A stretch of 32,242 nucleotides of DNA, taken from NCBI GenBank assembly GCA_903837555.1, contig CAILUV010000057.1:1-32242 (forward strand), written 5' to 3'. The notes beneath the pieces were generated by a model. That model had not been told where the DNA came from, did no database searches, and was given only the letters and a program-made list of their open reading frames with translations. Within the stretch, counting starts at the first letter, position 1; each line of letters opens with the position of its first letter. This DNA is from an uncultured Alphaproteobacteria bacterium. GTDB taxonomy: Bacteria > Pseudomonadota > Alphaproteobacteria > Micropepsales > Micropepsaceae. Below are positions 18,275 to 27,727 of this stretch, one piece after another. Position numbers and translations under genes: made by a program.

Positions 18275-18442
18275 CTAGCGGCCCTGATCGTTCTGAACGG
18301 GATTGCCGGGACCGGACGGTAAAGAGGGCTGGCCGTCATTGTGACCGCCGCCCATCAGGAAAAGAACCACCACCACAGCCGCCACGCCGCCCGCGATAAA
18401 GATCAGGGTTTTGCTTTTGCCGCTGTCTGGCTGCGTTGCCAT
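18275..18442 (-). CDS. Small single-helix membrane protein
   Basis: The 55-aa peptide starts at the ATG at 18442 after an AAAGG ribosome-binding stretch. It consists of a short polar N-terminus (MATQPDSGKSK), one strongly hydrophobic helix (TLIFIAGGVAAVVVVLFLMGGG, about residues 12–33) and a Pro/Gly-rich tail. The charge pattern suggests the N-terminus is cytoplasmic and the tail periplasmic. It follows the GreA/B-like gene by 44 bp on the same strand. No family is recognised. Confidence 0.6.
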   Translation of the reverse strand: MATQPDSGKSKTLIFIAGGVAAVVVVLFLMGGGHNDGQPSLPSGPGNPVQNDQGR

Positions 18443-18486
18443 GGGATGCCTTTCGCTTTGCCGCGAAGGAACGAATGGCAATCGCT

Positions 18487-18945
18487 CTAGTTCCGGCCCT
18501 GGGTCGAAAGGATATCGATTTCACCCAATGGTTCCGGGGCCTCGACAATGTCGCCGGGCCTGGCGCCCAGAATGGCTTGGGCCATGGGCGAACGATGGGA
18601 AATCATCCCGTTGGACGCATCCGCCTCATCCACGCCCACGATGCGGAAGGTCTGCTGGCGGCCCTTGCGGGTAATGGTGACGGTGGAGCCGAAGGCGACG
18701 GTGTCGTCGCTGGATGGTGTCACCACTTCGGCGCTGGCTTTGCGGATTTCCCAGTATCGCAGGTCGCGGGCGAGCGTCTCGCGCAGCAGCACGTTGGTTT
18801 CGGTCTTCATAGCCGCTTCGATGCGGGCGATGTGCGCTTCGATCTGGGCAAGGCCCTCGGGCGTGACGAGGTTGGGGCCTTCGTCCACCATTCTCTCTGG
18901 CGGCGGGGCGGACTCGGCGGTTTCCTTGACGAAGGCGCGGGACAT
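18487..18945 (-). CDS. GreA/GreB family transcription elongation factor-like protein
   Basis: The 152-aa product begins MSRAFVKETAE. It has a helical N-terminal part (NLVTPEGLAQIEAHIARIEAAM, about 33–54) like the Gre coiled coil. The C-terminal FKBP-like domain carries VAFGSTVTITRKG, RIVGVDEADASNGMISHRSPMAQAILGARPGDIVEA. Gre proteins rescue backtracked RNA polymerase by stimulating transcript cleavage. The N-terminal coil has acidic residues but looks shorter than in GreA, so a divergent Gre/Rnk-like role is possible. It follows the ExoD-like gene by 23 bp. Confidence 0.82.
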   Translation of the reverse strand: MSRAFVKETAESAPPPERMVDEGPNLVTPEGLAQIEAHIARIEAAMKTETNVLLRETLARDLRYWEIRKASAEVVTPSSDDTVAFGSTVTITRKGRQQTFRIVGVDEADASNGMISHRSPMAQAILGARPGDIVEAPEPLGEIDILSTQGRN

Positions 18946-18968
18946 GGCAGGGACTCTAACGCAGAGAA

Positions 18969-19557
18969 CTACAGAAAGCTCGCGGCCATCAGCCAGACGC
19001 TGCCAACCGTGAGCATGAAGGCGATCAGCGCCCAGAGGCCGTCCTTGGCGATGATGGCCAGAGAAAAGGCCACCACCGCCGCATTGGGCGGAATGCCACC
19101 CAACGGCACCAGTTCCAGGATCGGCGTCACCAGCCCGATGAGCAGGCACATGAGCGCGATCAGGTAGAAGAAGGGGCCCCAGGTCAGCCAGGTCAGGCGT
19201 GGCATCAACAGGTGGTCGATGAAGCGCGCCACTGGCCGGAATTTTGTCAGGCCGCGTTCCATCTTGCCGGCATCGACGGAGCGGCGGCCCAGCCAGCGCG
19301 GAATCCAGACATGATCATGGTGCAGCAGGATCGCAGTCGCCACCAGCACGATCGCGATCGAGGTAAAGAGGGGAAGCCCTGGTATCGCGCCCACCGGCGA
19401 CACCGCGATCAGGCTGGGCACCAGCAGCAGCGGGCCGAAGGTGCGCTGGCCGATGGCGTCCATCAGCTCGTCCACCGACAACCGGCCATCGGCATCCCTG
19501 ACGCAGCATGTGATCAGGTTGTTGACCACATCTTCCAGGTCGTGATGAACGCCTTCG

Positions 19558-19568
<11 letters not shown>
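18969..19568 (-). CDS. ExoD family membrane protein
   Basis: The 199-aa product matches the ExoD (exopolysaccharide synthesis) family: an N-terminal soluble segment with [39 protein letters not shown], then [23 protein letters not shown], followed by further hydrophobic helices to the C-terminus. In Sinorhizobium exoD mutants are altered in exopolysaccharide and alkali sensitivity; the molecular role is unknown. A GTG at 19568 is taken as start; it overlaps the uvrB end by 11 bases. A TTG three codons earlier is an alternative. The frame is open further upstream only as out-of-frame uvrB. Confidence 0.83.
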
Positions 19569-21939
<2,371 letters not shown>

Positions 21940-21992
21940 GGGCGCAATATAGTGCGCGCCGCGGCTTTTTCTAACCCCTGATGGGCGTCAGA

Positions 21993-22898
21993 TCAGACGG
22001 TTTCCCACCATTGTTCGATGCGGCGGCGGAAGGCGGCGTCGGGCATGCGGCCGCGACCCGCGTTCAGATTGTCCAGCATGTATTTGGTCAGGTCGGTGCC
22101 GGGGATCACGGCGGTCACCGCCGGATGCGACAGGTTATATTTCAGGAAGAGCTGCGCGAAGCTGGTGCAGTCGATTTCCTTGGCGAAGTCCGGCAACGGC
22201 TTGCCCGCCACCCGCTTGAACATCGAGTTGCGCCCGAACGGCAGGTTGGTCAGCACCGCGCAGCCGCTGTCCTGCGCCAGGGGCAGCAGCACCTTTTCGG
22301 CGTCGCGGTCGCCCAGCGAATAGTTGATCTGGAAAAATTCCGGCTTTTCGCGGCGCACCACCGGCGCCAGCGCGTCATAGGCGCCGTCGAAGCTGGAGGT
22401 GATGCCGTAATGCTTGCAGTGACCGGCTGCCTTCCATTCCTTCATCTGGGCGCAGGAGAAGTTGGGGTCGTTGACGTTCCAGGCCTGTTGCAGGTCGACG
22501 TAATTGGTCTTCAGCCGCTGGAAGGACTGCTTCAGTTCGGCTTCCGCCTCGGCGCGGGTGTCGCGGCTGGAAAACTTGGTGGCCAGGAAAAGCTGCGGCC
22601 GGGTCTTGGTCTCGGCTGCCACGATGCCGACATTGGCCTCCGCCGTGCCGTAACCGGCGGCGGTGTCGATCAGGCTTCCGCCGCCCGCGACCAGCGCGCG
22701 GATCACCGCCTTGCGCTCTTCCAGCTTGGCGGGATCGTTCTCGAACTCGAACACCTGCGAGGTGCCGATGCCGACCACCGGCAGCATGAAGCCGGTCTGC
22801 GGCACCTTGCGCTTGAGGATCGGGGTTTGCGCCAGCGCGGCATGGGGCAGCGCCATGGCGGCGGCGGTGGTGGCGAGAAGCGTGCGACGGTTGAGCAT
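21993..22898 (-). CDS. Tat-exported aldo/keto reductase
   Basis: The 301-aa product starts at 22898 with a twin-arginine signal peptide (MLNRRTLLATTAAAMALPHAALAQ). It is followed by an AKR TIM-barrel: PVVGIGTSQVF, SLIDTAAGYGTAEANVG carrying the catalytic Asp/Tyr region, LFLATKFSS with the catalytic Lys, GITSSFDGAYDAL and AVIPGTDLTKYMLDNL. Periplasmic export of an NAD(P)H-type reductase is unusual; the cofactor may be loaded before Tat export. It lies 17 bp after the transporter gene and 53 bp before uvrB. The substrate is unknown. The frame is open upstream only as out-of-frame transporter sequence. Confidence 0.88.
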   Translation of the reverse strand: MLNRRTLLATTAAAMALPHAALAQTPILKRKVPQTGFMLPVVGIGTSQVFEFENDPAKLEERKAVIRALVAGGGSLIDTAAGYGTAEANVGIVAAETKTRPQLFLATKFSSRDTRAEAEAELKQSFQRLKTNYVDLQQAWNVNDPNFSCAQMKEWKAAGHCKHYGITSSFDGAYDALAPVVRREKPEFFQINYSLGDRDAEKVLLPLAQDSGCAVLTNLPFGRNSMFKRVAGKPLPDFAKEIDCTSFAQLFLKYNLSHPAVTAVIPGTDLTKYMLDNLNAGRGRMPDAAFRRRIEQWWETV

Positions 22899-22915
22899 GA
22901 GAATGACTCCTTGGT

Positions 22916-24190
22916 TCAGGAATGGGATTGAAGAAGCTTGGCGCGTTTTTCCTGCAGCCGGCCCAGCAGCAGGCTGAGGCCCGCCCAGCCCAGCATGAAG
23001 GGAATGGTGAGCGCGGCGATCGCCGGAATGCTCATCATCATGGTCTTGGAGAAGAAGTTGAACACCCAGGCCCAGATCACGTCGGCGCCGCGGAAGGTCA
23101 CGCCGTCGATGACATTCTTGGCCTTGTACTTGTCCTCGCGGTCGGCGGTGGTGAACAGGATTTCGCGCGCCGGGTTGGACACGGCGAAGTTGGCGGTGCG
23201 CTGGGCGACCTGGAAGGCCATGACCACCGCCAGAACTGGCGCCAGGAACATGGCGCCATAGCCCAGCGCGAAAATCACTGGCAGGAAAGCGGCGGCCATG
23301 CCGGTGCCGAAATACTTGATCAGCCGCCCGGTCACCGCCAGTTGCAGCACGATCTGCAGGAAGCCGGTCCATTGCTCGACCGTGGCGAAATAGCGGGTGC
23401 GTTCCACCGCGTCCTGGGTGGCGGCGCTGACCAGCTCGGCCTGCGACATGTAGAGCATCGAATTGCCCAGCGACAGCAGCACCACCCACATCGCGATGCC
23501 GCCCAGGTAGGACGACTTCAGGATCGCGGAAAAACCTTCAAAGGCGCTGCCGCCGATGGCCTTGGGATTCTCCGGCGTGTGGTTGAAGCCTTCGGCGGCG
23601 GGTCCCAGCCGCATGGCGCAAACGATCGCCAGTTCGATCAGCAGCACCGGCAACAGCAGCAAATTCACCGGGCCCAGCGGTTCGACCAGCAGCCGCGTCA
23701 CGGTCGGCCCTGCCAGCGCGCCCAGCGATCCGCCTGCAGCGATGAAGCCGTACAGCCGCTTGCCCTGGTCGCTGCGGTACAGATCGGCCAGGTACGACCA
23801 GAACACCGGCACCGCGAAGATCGAGAACACCGTCAGCCAGACGAAGAAGACCTGCGGCACGATGGTCAGGCCGATGCCCAGCGTCAGCAGCAGCCAGAAG
23901 ATCAGGATGTTGGATGCGAAGAAGTGATAGACCAGCGCGATCAGGCGGCGGCGCGGCAGCCTGGCCACCAGCCAGCCATACAGCGGGGCGGCGACCAGCA
24001 TCACGAAGAAGGTGGCGGTGACCAGCCAGGGCAGGGCGCGCGTGCCGCCGGTGATGCCGGCATTTTCGCGCAAGGGGCGCAGCACGTAATAGGTGCTGAG
24101 GATCAGGAAGAAATAGGCGAAGGACCAGAGCAGCGCGCGGCGCTCGCCCGGTTTGACCTCCACCACCAACGCCAGCATCCGGTCCAGCAT
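22916..24190 (-). CDS. Npt/Tlc-like (nucleotide-transporter type) MFS-fold membrane protein
   Basis: The 424-aa polytopic protein has about 10–12 hydrophobic helices. It begins with a soluble stretch VEVKPGERRALLWSFAYFFLILSTYYVLRPLREN. That opening, GGTRALPWLVTATFFVMLVAAPLYGWL, and the second half with NPAREILFTTADREDKYKAKNVIDG are the pattern of the ATP/ADP translocase (Npt1/Npt2, TLC) family found also in free-living bacteria. True NTP/NDP antiporters are best known in intracellular bacteria; here the substrate is uncertain. It is the first gene of a cluster with a Tat-exported reductase and uvrB. The ATG at 24190 is preceded by a 262-bp non-coding region. Confidence 0.75.
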   Translation of the reverse strand: MLDRMLALVVEVKPGERRALLWSFAYFFLILSTYYVLRPLRENAGITGGTRALPWLVTATFFVMLVAAPLYGWLVARLPRRRLIALVYHFFASNILIFWLLLTLGIGLTIVPQVFFVWLTVFSIFAVPVFWSYLADLYRSDQGKRLYGFIAAGGSLGALAGPTVTRLLVEPLGPVNLLLLPVLLIELAIVCAMRLGPAAEGFNHTPENPKAIGGSAFEGFSAILKSSYLGGIAMWVVLLSLGNSMLYMSQAELVSAATQDAVERTRYFATVEQWTGFLQIVLQLAVTGRLIKYFGTGMAAAFLPVIFALGYGAMFLAPVLAVVMAFQVAQRTANFAVSNPAREILFTTADREDKYKAKNVIDGVTFRGADVIWAWVFNFFSKTMMMSIPAIAALTIPFMLGWAGLSLLLGRLQEKRAKLLQSHS

Positions 24191-24401
24191 GCGTCCCCGT
24201 CTCAGGCATCATCTTGTTGTTATGCGCCAAGCCTAGCCTTGCATCGGCGCTTGCGGAAGCGGGGACGGCTGGCGAAACTTGCAGGCCGTCCGGGAAATTC
24301 GCCTTAATTCTGGCGCTTTTTGAAAGCGGTCCGTTGCATCAGGGCTAACGAGAAGATCCTCGAACGCACTCTCTCCAAGCCGCGCTGACGCGCGCGCGAA
24401 C

Positions 24402-24427
24402 AAAAAAGGCGCCCGCGAGGGGCGCCT
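24402..24427 (-). terminator. Intrinsic terminator after the His-rich secreted protein gene
   Basis: Arms AGGCGCCC (24407–24414) and GGGCGCCT (24420–24427) form a perfect 8-bp stem with a 5-nt loop. A run of A on the plus strand at 24402–24407 becomes the T tract on the minus strand. It lies 26 bases after the stop of the gene at 24453–24821. Confidence 0.85.
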
Positions 24428-24452
24428 CTTCGTTCTCGAAAAATCGAAACTG

Positions 24453-24821
24453 TTACAGCGCGTCGGCGGTAGCCTGCGCGGCCTTCTGCGCGGTGGCCAA
24501 GTCGGTGCTGGCTAGGCCCGCCTTGGCGGCGTCGGCGACGCCCTGCAGCTTGGCCTTCTGGGCGGCGTCGGTGGTTTCCGGGATAGCGCCGGTGCCCGCC
24601 TTGCCGCAGGGATTGCCGGCGGCGGCGTCAAAGCCCGCGCCGGCGGGGCCGACCAGGCAGTTCACGGCATGATGGTGATGCATCTGCACCATCTTCAGTT
24701 CGGTGGCCTTGGCGGCCATGCCGGCATGGTTCTTGGCGATGCTGATCTGGGCGGCGGGATCGGCCAGCGCCGGGGTGGCGAACAGGCCGGCGGCGGCCGC
24801 GAGGAACATGATCTTTTTCAT
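24453..24821 (-). CDS. Small secreted protein with a His cluster and two cysteines
   Basis: The 122-aa product has a clear Sec signal peptide (MKKIMFLAAAAGLFATPALA, cut after A20). The mature part carries H32, a run of four His (H48–H51) and a Cys pair C55 and C72 within NCLVGPAGAGFD and AGNPCGKAG. The second half is an Ala/Lys-rich amphipathic helix (about 85–121). The His run with a preceding Met (QMHHHH) suggests metal binding in the periplasm. No specific function is recognised. It is preceded by a hairpin at 24843–24875 that separates it from the SYLF gene. Confidence 0.78.
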   Translation of the reverse strand: MKKIMFLAAAAGLFATPALADPAAQISIAKNHAGMAAKATELKMVQMHHHHAVNCLVGPAGAGFDAAAGNPCGKAGTGAIPETTDAAQKAKLQGVADAAKAGLASTDLATAQKAAQATADAL

Positions 24822-24842
24822 GGGGCTTGTCCTTGTATGAAA

Positions 24843-24875
24843 TTCGGGGCGCCCGGTTTTACCGGGCGCCCCGAA
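24843..24875 (-). terminator. Strong intercistronic hairpin between the SYLF and His-rich protein genes
   Basis: TTCGGGGCGCCCGG (24843–24856) and its exact complement (24862–24875) form a 14-bp stem with a 5-nt loop. In the direction of transcription (minus) it comes 34 bases after the SYLF stop and ends about 21 bases before the start of the next gene. The following tract has only a few T. It may terminate the SYLF transcript, attenuate read-through or stabilise an mRNA end. Confidence 0.7.
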
Positions 24876-24909
24876 CCTTACTCTCTTTTCGGGACCTGAC
24901 TAGGCGTCC

Positions 24910-25536
24910 TTACCAGGTACGGGCGAGATTCTGCCGCAAGGCGGTGGCCAGCGGGCCGTTGGTCGGGGTGGCGTTCATTTCATCGTCACCCTTGATGATG
25001 GAACCGTTCAGGGTCAGGCCGCCATAGGCGCCCGTGGCCGAGGTCCAGACCACGATGTCGCCGCCGCGCAAGGTGGTGGCGCCTTCCGCGCCGCTGGACA
25101 GGGTCACCACAGTGATGCCGGCATTGGCGCCGATCTTGAAGTTGCCGCCCTCGATGCCTTTCAGAGCGCGCTCGCTGTTGATGATGAACACCAATTGCGC
25201 CTGTTCCAGGCCGATCTGGAACCCGAAGCTGGCCGAGCCCATGTCATAGAAGCGCGGGTTGCTCCAGCCATTGGCGGTGCGATGCAGCAGCACGCCGGAG
25301 CCGCCCTCGGCGCCGAAGATGAAGCCGCCCTTGATCAGCTTGGGCACGATGTAAACCGCGCGCGCATCACGCAGCATGTTGCGGGCAGCGCCGAAGGCCG
25401 GGTCGCTGCGCAGATTGTCGACGGTGCGTTCGGGGTCGCGCAGGATTTCCGCCTTGCTGGCGGCCTGGGCCGGAAGCACGAAACAGGCAGCGGCGACCGC
25501 GGCAACGCAGGCCGTGCGAATGAATGACTTGATCAT
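24910..25536 (-). CDS. SYLF (YSC84-type) lipid-binding domain protein, secreted
   Basis: The 208-aa product has a signal peptide (about residues 1–25, ending LPAQAAS). The SYLF domain follows: RNMLRDARAVYIVPKLIKGGFIFGAEGGSGVLLHR, WSNPRFYDMGSASFGFQIGLEQAQLVFIIN, and VVTLSSGAEGATTLRGGDIVVWTSATGAYGGLTLNGSII. Eukaryotic SYLF domains bind phosphoinositides; bacterial members are exported and their ligand is unknown. Length and domain order are normal. It is followed by the His-rich protein gene on the same strand. Confidence 0.92.
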   Translation of the reverse strand: MIKSFIRTACVAAVAAACFVLPAQAASKAEILRDPERTVDNLRSDPAFGAARNMLRDARAVYIVPKLIKGGFIFGAEGGSGVLLHRTANGWSNPRFYDMGSASFGFQIGLEQAQLVFIINSERALKGIEGGNFKIGANAGITVVTLSSGAEGATTLRGGDIVVWTSATGAYGGLTLNGSIIKGDDEMNATPTNGPLATALRQNLARTW

Positions 25537-25608
25537 AAGAAAATGTCCTTTGGGGGCTATGGCGCAATAACGCCATGGCGCTTCAAAGGTTCCACGACCG
25601 CCGAGTGG

Positions 25609-26133
25609 TCAAACTTGCGTAAAGTCCATTTTCTGCTTTTTGGCCACCCGGGTGCGGCGGTCGTCGCCATGCCAGGGCGCGCGGGCCCTGGCGCGGCGGT
25701 CCGGGCCGAAGAATTCACTGGCGACGATAAAGGGGCGCGGCGCGGTGGTGGCCGCGTGCAGCTTGGACATGATGGTCCGGGGGCTGATGGGCGTGGTCAG
25801 CACATCGGTGACGCCGACATCGCGGGCCTGTTCGACATCGCGGCGGCGGGCGCGTTCCTGGAGGGCGAAGATCGGGATCATGGGGTTGAGCATGCCCTTG
25901 GCGCGGCGCGCGGCGACCGGAAAGCTCATGCCGTCCATGCCTTCGGCATTCTGGTCGCAGAACACGGCGCTGAAATGCTCCATGCCCAGAAGGTCGAGCG
26001 CGCGCGCGGTCTGTTCGACATGAATGATCTTGGTGACGCCGGCGTTGCTGAGGATCGAGCGCAGAATGCCGATCGTGTGGGTCTTGCCGCCCAGCACCAA
26101 AACACGGAGAGAGGAAAAATCCGACCGTTCCAT
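25609..26133 (-). CDS. CheY-like stand-alone receiver-domain protein with degenerate active site
   Basis: The 174-aa product has a receiver fold (about residues 8–128) and a basic C-terminal tail containing FFGPDRRARARAPWHGDDRRTRV. D60 in FCDQNAEGMDG fits the phosphoacceptor, but the acidic pair normally after the first strand is G15-G16. The Thr/Ser switch position is Q92 in PIFALQ, and the conserved Lys of the KP motif is T114 (TTPIS). Such a pseudo-receiver is unlikely to be phosphorylated by the usual Mg-dependent chemistry and may act by protein contact. It starts 94 bp from the divergent lipoprotein gene. No kinase is adjacent. Confidence 0.83.
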   Translation of the reverse strand: MERSDFSSLRVLVLGGKTHTIGILRSILSNAGVTKIIHVEQTARALDLLGMEHFSAVFCDQNAEGMDGMSFPVAARRAKGMLNPMIPIFALQERARRRDVEQARDVGVTDVLTTPISPRTIMSKLHAATTAPRPFIVASEFFGPDRRARARAPWHGDDRRTRVAKKQKMDFTQV

Positions 26134-26227
26134 GAAAGACCCCGATTATTCTTATGATGCGAATTTGCACCTTTTGCCCTTAATCCGGGGTAAAACGGGG
26201 TGGTTAACGCAAGATGGAAAATCGCCT

Positions 26228-26566
26228 TTGCCCACCCGCCTGATCGCGCTTTTGCTGCTGCTGCCCTTGTCGGCCTGCGGTCTTTTCATGAGCCAGGAGA
26301 CGCGCGCCCTGCGCAAGTCGCCCGACTATCGCGCCGGCTATCAGGATGGCTGCAACAGCGCCCAGGGGCCGGGCGCCGACAAGAGCCGCGCCAGCGACAT
26401 GGTGCGCGACGAGGAATCCTATCGCACCAACAAGGCCTATCGCGCCGGTTGGGGCCGGGGGCATGGGGCCTGCCGCAGCACCGGCTATACCGGCGGCGCG
26501 CTGCCCGGCACGGTGCCTTATGGCGGGCCGGTGCGCGATCCGGTGCCGGGCCAACCGCGCTTTTGA
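26228..26566 (+). CDS. Small lipoprotein with two Y-R-A-G repeats
   Basis: The best reading starts at a TTG at 26228, giving a 112-aa lipoprotein: signal peptide MPTRLIALLLLLPLSAC with lipobox LSAC and lipidated C17. In-frame ATG codons upstream (26132) would put 32 extra polar residues before the signal, which is unlikely. The mature part contains two related segments, YRAGYQDGC (34–42) and YRAGWGRGHGAC (71–82), suggesting a duplicated module, possibly with a disulfide between C42 and C82. It ends in a Pro/Gly-rich tail. It would be matured by the lgt pathway found in this window. No function is recognised. Confidence 0.72.
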   Translation: MPTRLIALLLLLPLSACGLFMSQETRALRKSPDYRAGYQDGCNSAQGPGADKSRASDMVRDEESYRTNKAYRAGWGRGHGACRSTGYTGGALPGTVPYGGPVRDPVPGQPRF

Positions 26567-26577
26567 CGATCCCCTCC

Positions 26578-26658
26578 GGTTTCAGCTTACGCGCCGCTTC
26601 GCTGCGCACGCTGAAACCACCTCCCCTTGAATGCGCAGACGCGCAGGAAGGGAGGTGG
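26578..26658. repeat. Compound double hairpin between convergent genes (REP-like or bidirectional terminator)
   Basis: Hairpin 1: GGTTTCAGC (26578–26586) pairs with GCTGAAACC (26610–26618), with an inner near-perfect GCGCCGC/GCTGCGC stem. Hairpin 2: CCACCTCCCCTT (26617–26628) pairs with AAGGGAGGTGG (26648–26658) with one bulged C, and has an inner TGCGC/GCGCA stem around AGAC. The two overlap by two bases. It lies between the lipoprotein gene and sodB, which converge. There is no clear T tract, so a dispersed palindromic repeat is as likely as a terminator. Confidence 0.65.
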
Positions 26659-26668
26659 GTTGCGTTAG

Positions 26669-27304
26669 CTACTCTGCGGCCGCGCGCACGGGATTGTTTT
26701 CCCGGGCCAGGTTCTGGGCCGCGAACTCCCAGTTGATGATCTTGCCCAGCACGGCTTCCAGATATTTGGGCCGCGCATTCTGGTAATCCAGATAGTAAGC
26801 GTGTTCCCACACATCGACCGTCAGCAGGCAATTGACGCCCTTGGCCATTGGGGTCTCGGCATTGGATGTCTTGTCAATCGACAGCTTGCCATCCTTGCTC
26901 ACCAGCCAGGCCCAGCCGGACCCGAACTGGTCCTTGCCGGCTTCCGCCAGCTTGGCGATCAACGCGTCCTTGCTGCCGAAGGCGGCGGTGATGGCGCTGT
27001 CCAGCGTCGCGTCGCCTTCCGTCTTGGCCGGGGTCAGGCTGCGCCAGTAGAAATCGTGATTCCACACCTGGCCGGCATTGTTGAAAATCTTCTTGTCCTT
27101 AGGATCAGTCGCGCCGGCCGTTTTGTGCACGATCTCTTCCAGCTTCATGTCCGCATAGGGCGTGCCTTCCACCAGCGTGTTGAGCATGTCCACATAGGCC
27201 TTGTGGTGCTTGTGGTAGTGGAAACTGATGGTGTGGGCGGAAATTGTGGGGGCCAGCGCGTCATCATCCCAGGGAAGGGGCGCAAGTTTGAATGGGGCAG
27301 ACAT
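26669..27304 (-). CDS. sodB: Superoxide dismutase [Fe]
   Basis: This cytoplasmic Fe/Mn-SOD fold enzyme dismutates superoxide. The 211-aa product starts at 27304. Ligands are H29 (SFHYHKHH), H83 (QVWNHDFYW), D164 and H168 (TVDVWEHAYY). Q79, four residues before H83, is in the position and context that mark iron-type enzymes (NAGQVWNH). The frame is open upstream to 27415 but without family similarity. It faces a divergent 70-aa gene across 210 bp containing a 13-bp perfect palindrome (27434–27446). This is the only clearly active SOD in the window. Confidence 0.96.
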   Translation of the reverse strand: MSAPFKLAPLPWDDDALAPTISAHTISFHYHKHHKAYVDMLNTLVEGTPYADMKLEEIVHKTAGATDPKDKKIFNNAGQVWNHDFYWRSLTPAKTEGDATLDSAITAAFGSKDALIAKLAEAGKDQFGSGWAWLVSKDGKLSIDKTSNAETPMAKGVNCLLTVDVWEHAYYLDYQNARPKYLEAVLGKIINWEFAAQNLARENNPVRAAAE

Positions 27305-27433
27305 GAAAAACTCCTTGGTATGAAAATCCGGCTCCCCGTTAACGCCTTTGGCCGGAAAAAGCTCCGCACCTGTTGCCGCAGGAAAGTCACAGCGATGCCA
27401 TGCGACAACACGCAATTTGTGATCGATGTAACG

Positions 27434-27446
27434 CGAATGTCATTCG
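27434..27446. promoter_or_regulatory. Perfect palindrome in the sodB upstream region (candidate operator)
   Basis: CGAATG-T-CATTCG is a perfect 6+1+6 palindrome in the 210-bp region between divergent sodB and the 70-aa gene. It does not match a Fur, Irr or LexA consensus that I know. A palindrome of this size has a few percent chance in a gap of this length. Confidence 0.3.
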
Positions 27447-27514
27447 ACTTTCGCAACCCAGTCGCAGAAATTGGAAACAAGCGGGGTAATTGGTCGAAGC
27501 ATTCGGAGGCGCTC

Positions 27515-27727
27515 ATGCCCGCATATGAAATCTGTTATCTCGATGAGGGCGGCGCCCTTACCTACAAATTTTCCGCCACCTGCGACGACGACCAGCGCGC
27601 CAAGATTCTGGCGCATGCCATGAAGCTGCCCAGCGCCAAGAAACTGGAAGTGTGGAGCGGCGAGGCGCTGATCTACACCCGCCCCGCGGCGCTGCTGGAA
27701 CGCCCGCATATGCGGGCGGCAGGTTAG
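27515..27727 (+). CDS. Small uncharacterised protein (70 aa)
   Basis: The ATG at 27515 is preceded by GGAGG at the right distance, which fixes this start against the longer open frame upstream. The product MPAYEICYLDEGGALTYKF… has a strand-rich first half, an α-helical DDDQRAKILAHAMKLP, and a strand KLEVWSGEALIYTRP. It looks like a compact small αβ protein with no signal or membrane segment. The stop interlocks with the convergent aminotransferase stop (TTAG, 27724–27727). No family is confidently recognised. Confidence 0.72.
   Translation: MPAYEICYLDEGGALTYKFSATCDDDQRAKILAHAMKLPSAKKLEVWSGEALIYTRPAALLERPHMRAAG

Noticed and set aside
21940-21992. Possible LexA/SOS box upstream of uvrB
   Set aside because: No GTTC-N7-GTTC or GAAC-N7-GAAC pattern was found in the gap.
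22922-24307. A 461-codon plus-strand frame over the transporter
   Set aside because: It is a Gln/His/Asp/Arg-rich antisense frame over a convincing membrane protein gene.
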